A stretch of DNA of 64,000 nt from Bog-473 sp036502025 (GTDB taxonomy: Bacteria > Actinomycetota > Acidimicrobiia > Acidimicrobiales > RAAP-2): positions 1 to 64,000 of the forward strand of contig DASXZJ010000120.1 of NCBI GenBank assembly GCA_036502025.1, written 5' to 3'. Of the stretch, positions 60,283 to 64,000 are shown in pieces; within the stretch, counting starts at the first letter, position 1, and every line of letters begins with the position of its first letter. The notes beneath the pieces are model-generated. The model was not told the origin of the DNA, did no database searches, and saw only the letters and a list, made by a program, of their open reading frames with translations. The position numbers and the translations under genes are program-made.

Positions 60283-61219
60283 CCAGGTCGTACAGAACGT
60301 GTGCCGCCGCTATGGCGGTGATCTCGGCGTGGTCGTAGGCGGGCGACACCTCCACCACGTCGCCGCCGACGATCGACACTGGATCGAGGCCGCGCAGCAA
60401 CGCCAGCAGCTCGCGGCTGGTTAGCCCGCCCGCTTCGGGCGTGCCCGTGCCCGGGGCGTGGGCGGGGTCCAGCACGTCGATGTCGACCGAGACGTAGACG
60501 GCGGCCTGGCCCACGCGCTCGATCAGGCGCGCCACCACGGCCTCGACGCCCGCGTTGGCCACGTCAGCGCTGGTGATCTGGAGGTAACCCATCTCGGCGT
60601 CCTCGGCCAGGTCGCGACGCGCGTAGAGAGGGCCCCGCAGCCCGACGTGCGCGCTGCAGTCCGTCAGCAACAGTCCTTCCTCCCAGGCGCGGCGGAACGG
60701 CGTCCCGTGGGTGAAGCGCTGGCCGAAGTACGTGTCCCACGTATCGAGGTGCGCGTCGAAATGCACCAGGGCGAGCGGGCCGTGTCGTCGCGCCGTCGCC
60801 CGCAGGAGGGGGAGGGCGATGGTGTGGTCCCCACCCATGGCGACCATCCGGCCGCCCGACGCGAGCAGGGTTTCGGCTCCCTGCTCGATCTGGCGCACCG
60901 CCTCCTCGTTGTCGAACGGGGTGCAGCCGATGTCGCCGGCGTCGACCACCTGACCGCGCTCGAAGGGCAGCGTGTCCAACTCGGGATGGTAGGGACGCAA
61001 CAGGCGGGAACCCTGCCTGATCGCAGCGGGGCCGAAGCGGGCACCGGGGCGGTAGCTGGTGCCGCCGTCGAAGGGCACCCCCACCACGGCGATGTCCCAC
61101 GCCGGCACCTGTTCGGCCGTCGGCAGGCGGGCGAACGTGGTGAACCCGGCGAAGCGTGGCACGACCGTGGCATCGGTCGGCCCGACGGGCCCGCCCGGTC
61201 GATCGGCGTCAGTCGTCAA
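60251..61219 (-). CDS. speB: Agmatinase-like ureohydrolase
   Basis: 322 residues from TTG 61219, the only plausible start. It begins PRFAGFTTFARLP and has GVPFDGGTSYRPGARFGP, GGDHTIALP, HFDAHLDTWDTYF, SVDIDVLDPAHAPGTGTPE and VVEVSPAYDHAEIT, the full canonical agmatinase pattern. It should cut agmatine to putrescine and urea with two Mn ions, though other guanidino substrates cannot be ruled out. It is co-oriented with and overlaps the serine-hydrolase gene upstream. It is the fourth ureohydrolase in 20 kb. Confidence 0.86.
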   Translation of the reverse strand: MTTDADRPGGPVGPTDATVVPRFAGFTTFARLPTAEQVPAWDIAVVGVPFDGGTSYRPGARFGPAAIRQGSRLLRPYHPELDTLPFERGQVVDAGDIGCTPFDNEEAVRQIEQGAETLLASGGRMVAMGGDHTIALPLLRATARRHGPLALVHFDAHLDTWDTYFGQRFTHGTPFRRAWEEGLLLTDCSAHVGLRGPLYARRDLAEDAEMGYLQITSADVANAGVEAVVARLIERVGQAAVYVSVDIDVLDPAHAPGTGTPEAGGLTSRELLALLRGLDPVSIVGGDVVEVSPAYDHAEITAIAAAHVLYDLVTLMARDLGD

Positions 61220-62432
61220 TGGCTTGATACACCAGGGCGCGCAACTGGGCGCGGAAGGGGTACGCCATGGAGGGGAACAACTGGGTCATGAAGACGGCGA
61301 AAAGGTCCTCGGCCGGGTCGACCCAGAAGGCGGTGCTGGCCGCGCCGCCCCAGTAGAAGTCGCCCGCCGACCCGGCCATGGCGGTGGCGACCGGTCCCTG
61401 CCCGACCGCGAAGCCCAGCCCGAACCCGACTCCTTCGAACCCGGCCTCGCCGAACCCGCCGACTGCCAAGTCCATGAGGGTGGCGTCACCCGGCAGGTGG
61501 TTGCGCGTCATCAGGTCGAGCGTCATGCGCCCGATCACCCGCCGGCCGTCGAGCTGCCCGCCGTTGGCCAGCATCGAGCAGAAGGCGACGTAGTCATGGG
61601 TGGTCGAGACCAGGCCGCCGGCCCCCGACAGATAGGAGCGCGGTCGGAGGTAGCGGCTCTCGCCGGGCGCGTCCATGAGCGACGGGGTGTTGGCCGGCCG
61701 GTACTGGTAGCAGGCGGAGAACCGCTCGACCGACTCCTCGGGCACGAAGAACCCGGTGTCCACCATGCCGAGGGGCTCGAAGATCTGCTGCTGCAGGTAG
61801 TGGTCGAAGCGCTCACCCGAGAGGATCTCGACCAGCCGGCCGACGATGTCGGTCGAGAGCCCGTAATTCCAGTGGGTGCCGGGGTGGAACTTGAGCGGGT
61901 GCTCGGCCAGGATCGAGGTGATCCCCTCCAGCGTCATCCCGCCCGCTTGGGCCGCCGCGCCGCGCGCCTCGCCGAACCGCTCGTCAATCGGGTTGCCCGG
62001 TAGGAGCGCGCCGGGCAACCCGGTGGTGTGCATGAGGACGTCGCGCATGTTCATCGGGCGTTCCGGCTTGACCAACGTCACCGAGTTGTCGGGTTGCACC
62101 TCACCGACCTGGAGCGTGCGCCACTCGGGGATGAAACGGTGCACGGGGTCGGTCAGCTGGAACATGCCGCGTTCGTACAGCTGCATCAGGGCCAGCGAGG
62201 CGATCGGCTTGGTCATCGAATAGATGCGGAAGATGGTGTCGTCGGTCATGGGGAGCGCGTTCTCGCGGTCGCGCAGACCGAGCGACCGGTGGTACGCCAC
62301 CTGGCCGCCCCGCACCACGGTGATCTGGCACCCGGCGATCTTGCCGGGCGAGACGTACTGGTCCTCGAAGTGAGCGGTGATGCGCTCGAGTCGTGCTGCG
62401 TCCATCCCTGCCGCGTCCGGTTCGACCTTCAT
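61209..62432 (-). CDS. Serine beta-lactamase-like hydrolase (class C / esterase)
   Basis: 407 residues from ATG 62432. The S-x-x-K nucleophile motif is in FRIYSMTKPIASLA, the Y-x-N/S-like motif is in WNYGLSTDIVG, and RPMNMRDVLMHTTGLPG is typical of the family. There is no signal peptide, so it acts in the cytoplasm, more like family VIII esterases than penicillin-binding proteins. Its stop overlaps the TTG of the agmatinase-like gene. The substrate is unknown. Confidence 0.88.
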   Translation of the reverse strand: MKVEPDAAGMDAARLERITAHFEDQYVSPGKIAGCQITVVRGGQVAYHRSLGLRDRENALPMTDDTIFRIYSMTKPIASLALMQLYERGMFQLTDPVHRFIPEWRTLQVGEVQPDNSVTLVKPERPMNMRDVLMHTTGLPGALLPGNPIDERFGEARGAAAQAGGMTLEGITSILAEHPLKFHPGTHWNYGLSTDIVGRLVEILSGERFDHYLQQQIFEPLGMVDTGFFVPEESVERFSACYQYRPANTPSLMDAPGESRYLRPRSYLSGAGGLVSTTHDYVAFCSMLANGGQLDGRRVIGRMTLDLMTRNHLPGDATLMDLAVGGFGEAGFEGVGFGLGFAVGQGPVATAMAGSAGDFYWGGAASTAFWVDPAEDLFAVFMTQLFPSMAYPFRAQLRALVYQAIDD

Positions 62433-62466
62433 GGCCGTCACCGTACCTCCGGCCGGCCCGGAGGGC

Positions 62467-63261
62467 TCAGGTGGCCTTGCGCTGCGCCTTGAGGTACGCC
62501 GCCGTTCCCTCCAGGAACTTCGGCACGTCTTGGGCTTTGGACGCCGCAATGGCGGCGAAGTACTCGGGCACGTAGACCTGCGCCGCGCCGGCGTCCAGCC
62601 CGCCCAGGATGGCGTCGGTGGCGACCGACACCGGCTCGGCCGGCACCGGGATGTCGGGGATGTCGTTGTCCGGCAGCCTGAACAGGTCGGTGTCGATCAC
62701 GCCGGGGTAGACCACCATCACCTTGACGCCGGTGTCCCAGAGGTCCACGGCCATCGCCTCGGAGAACGCGGTCAGGGCCGCCTTGGAGGCGTCGTAGGCC
62801 GCCTCGCCCGGCGCGCTGAGCACGGCCGCGATCGAGGAGATGTTGACGATGGTGCCCGAGCCCCGCGCCAGCATCTGGGGCAGCAGGGCCATGGTCAGCC
62901 GCATGGGCGAGAGGTAGTTGATGTGCATGACGGCGGTGATGGTCTCGATGTCGAGGGCGGTGGTGTGCCGGCGCTTGGGGATCCCGGCGTTGTTCACCAG
63001 CAGGTCGATTCCCCCGAAGGCGTCGAGGGCGTCGACCGCCAGCTGGTCCACGGCATCGATGTCGGCCAGGTTGACCACCCACATCCGGCTGTCAGGGGAG
63101 TGCACCATGCACCGCTCGACCACCTCGGCCAGCCGGTCACCGCGCCGGGCGCAGATGCCCACGATGGCGCCGCGGGCGGCCAACGCTTCCGCCAGGCCGG
63201 CGCCGATGCCCGAGGACGCACCGGTGACCAGCGTCCGACATCCAGACAGATCGAATCCCAT
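62467..63261 (-). CDS. Short-chain dehydrogenase/reductase
   Basis: 264 residues from ATG 63261. NAD(P)-binding motif VTGASSGIGAGLAEAL, NAG motif LLVNNAGIPKR, Ser in VNISSIAAVL and Tyr/Lys in YDASKAALT are all present. It resembles generic SDRs with alcohol or keto substrates; the true one is unknown. The upstream frame to 63450 lacks family features. Confidence 0.88.
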   Translation of the reverse strand: MGFDLSGCRTLVTGASSGIGAGLAEALAARGAIVGICARRGDRLAEVVERCMVHSPDSRMWVVNLADIDAVDQLAVDALDAFGGIDLLVNNAGIPKRRHTTALDIETITAVMHINYLSPMRLTMALLPQMLARGSGTIVNISSIAAVLSAPGEAAYDASKAALTAFSEAMAVDLWDTGVKVMVVYPGVIDTDLFRLPDNDIPDIPVPAEPVSVATDAILGGLDAGAAQVYVPEYFAAIAASKAQDVPKFLEGTAAYLKAQRKAT

Positions 63262-63310
63262 GGGGATCACCGTACTCACGATGGGCCACCGGCGGCGTGG
63301 GCGACCGTCG

Positions 63311-63997
63311 CTATTCGACCACCAGCTGGTAGCCGATGCCCGGGACGGTGCGGAGCATCCGCCCTTCGTCGTCACCGAGCTTCTTGCGCAGGCGATGGGC
63401 GTAGACCCTGACATAGTTGGACTCGGCGCCGTAACCCGGCCCCCACACATCCTTGAGGATCATGTGATGGGTGCAGACCTTGCCGGCGTGTTGCGCCAGG
63501 TAGGCCAGGAGATCGAATTCGCGGGCGGTCAGGCCGAGCTCGACGCCTCCCAGCCTGGCCATGTGGTGCACCCGGTCGATGTCCAGCGCGCCGACCTGCG
63601 AGCTGGCCGGGCTCGCCGAGCCGTTCTCCTGGCGCGAGGCGGCGTGGCGTATGGCGACCCGCAGCCGCGCCTCCAGCTCGGGCATGCCGAACGGCTTGGT
63701 GACGAAGTCGTCGGCCCCGCCGTCGAGCGCCTCGACCTTGCGTCGCTCGTCGCCGTAGGCCGAGAGTACGACCACGGGGACACCGGAGAACTGGCGGATG
63801 CGGCGGCAGACTTCGAGCCCGTCCAGGTCGGGCAGCCCCAGGTCCAGGATCACCAGGTCGGGCCGGAGCAGCGCCACCTGGGTGATGGCGTCCGCGCCCG
63901 TGTTGGCCGTCACGACATCGTCGCCGCGGGCCGAGAGCCCGATCCGCAGCGCCTTGACCAGTGACGGGTCGTCGTCGACCACCAGCACCTTGGTCAA
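63311..63997 (-). CDS. OmpR-family response regulator (KdpE-like), start near the window edge
   Basis: 228 residues from TTG 63997. The receiver has the acidic pocket VVDDDPSL, phosphoacceptor Asp in VILDLGLPDLDG and Lys in FVTKPFGM. The C-terminal winged helix ends with LRKKLGDDEGRMLRTVPGIGYQL. The pattern is closest to KdpE, which with KdpD controls high-affinity K+ uptake; the gene upstream, outside the window, could be the kinase. The start is uncertain because the window ends three bases before it. Confidence 0.85.
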   Translation of the reverse strand: MTKVLVVDDDPSLVKALRIGLSARGDDVVTANTGADAITQVALLRPDLVILDLGLPDLDGLEVCRRIRQFSGVPVVVLSAYGDERRKVEALDGGADDFVTKPFGMPELEARLRVAIRHAASRQENGSASPASSQVGALDIDRVHHMARLGGVELGLTAREFDLLAYLAQHAGKVCTHHMILKDVWGPGYGAESNYVRVYAHRLRKKLGDDEGRMLRTVPGIGYQLVVE

Positions 63998-64000
63998 TGC

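Overview
The window is high-GC DNA from an actinobacterium. An F420-type luciferase-like oxidoreductase, a DevS/DevR-like sensor pair, frequent GTG/TTG starts, P450 with a small 3Fe-4S ferredoxin, and secreted proteins carrying GYWLVASDGGIFSFGDA-type repeats together suggest the Acidimicrobiia. That placement is inference; no rRNA is present.

Layout. (1) 1-2428 is the edge of a mobile region: the 3' part of a type I restriction HsdR gene, a 3' tRNA-Glu(CTC) fragment that looks like an integration scar, and a broken IS3-type orfA. (2) 2441-15324 holds an enoyl-CoA hydratase, a secreted esterase, a small lipoprotein, a GH16 glycosidase, a divergent histidine kinase/response regulator pair, and two more large secreted proteins (CAP-domain and S53 peptidase). 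The GH16, CAP and S53 proteins share one repeat module. (3) 15608-31425 is an accessory catabolic region: a frameshifted proline-iminopeptidase-like hydrolase, a PhyH-like dioxygenase, GNAT, a second crotonase, P450 plus ferredoxin, an MFS pump with TetR, an N-demethylase-like protein, and a TetR-flanked cluster (VOC, Baeyer-Villiger monooxygenase, quinone reductase, epimerase, F420 oxidoreductase). (4) 31444-36574 is a five-gene minus-strand run ending in glucose-6-phosphate dehydrogenase.

(5) 36714-61219 is the most interesting part, an organic-nitrogen catabolic island. It contains allantoinase plus an M20 hydrolase, four different ureohydrolases, a complete urease operon without ureE (ureABCFGD), a nitrilase-family amidase, an isochorismatase-like hydrolase, a peptide-type ABC importer, a GlnT-type glutamine synthetase homologue, a PuuD-like gamma-glutamyl hydrolase, a creatininase-family protein and a Rieske oxygenase. 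Just upstream of glnT on the minus strand (49768-49858) I recognise a guanidine-I (ykkC) riboswitch, followed by a hairpin that could act as its expression platform. It sits at the head of a tightly coupled ten-gene run from glnT to an MBL hydrolase. Divergently from the same locus runs a ureohydrolase with the DRHVDTQ signature I associate with nickel guanidine hydrolase (GdmH), followed directly by urease.

Working model: guanidine, or a substituted guanidine, is sensed by the riboswitch and imported by the ABC system. Ureohydrolases split it to urea plus ammonia or an amine, urease degrades the urea, and GlnT with the PuuD-like enzyme handles the released nitrogen. The Rieske protein could remove N-alkyl groups. 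The gene identities and the riboswitch core are visible in sequence; the substrate and the integrated pathway are inference.

(6) 61209-63997 returns to ordinary genes: a serine beta-lactamase-like hydrolase, an SDR and a KdpE-like response regulator cut close to the window end.
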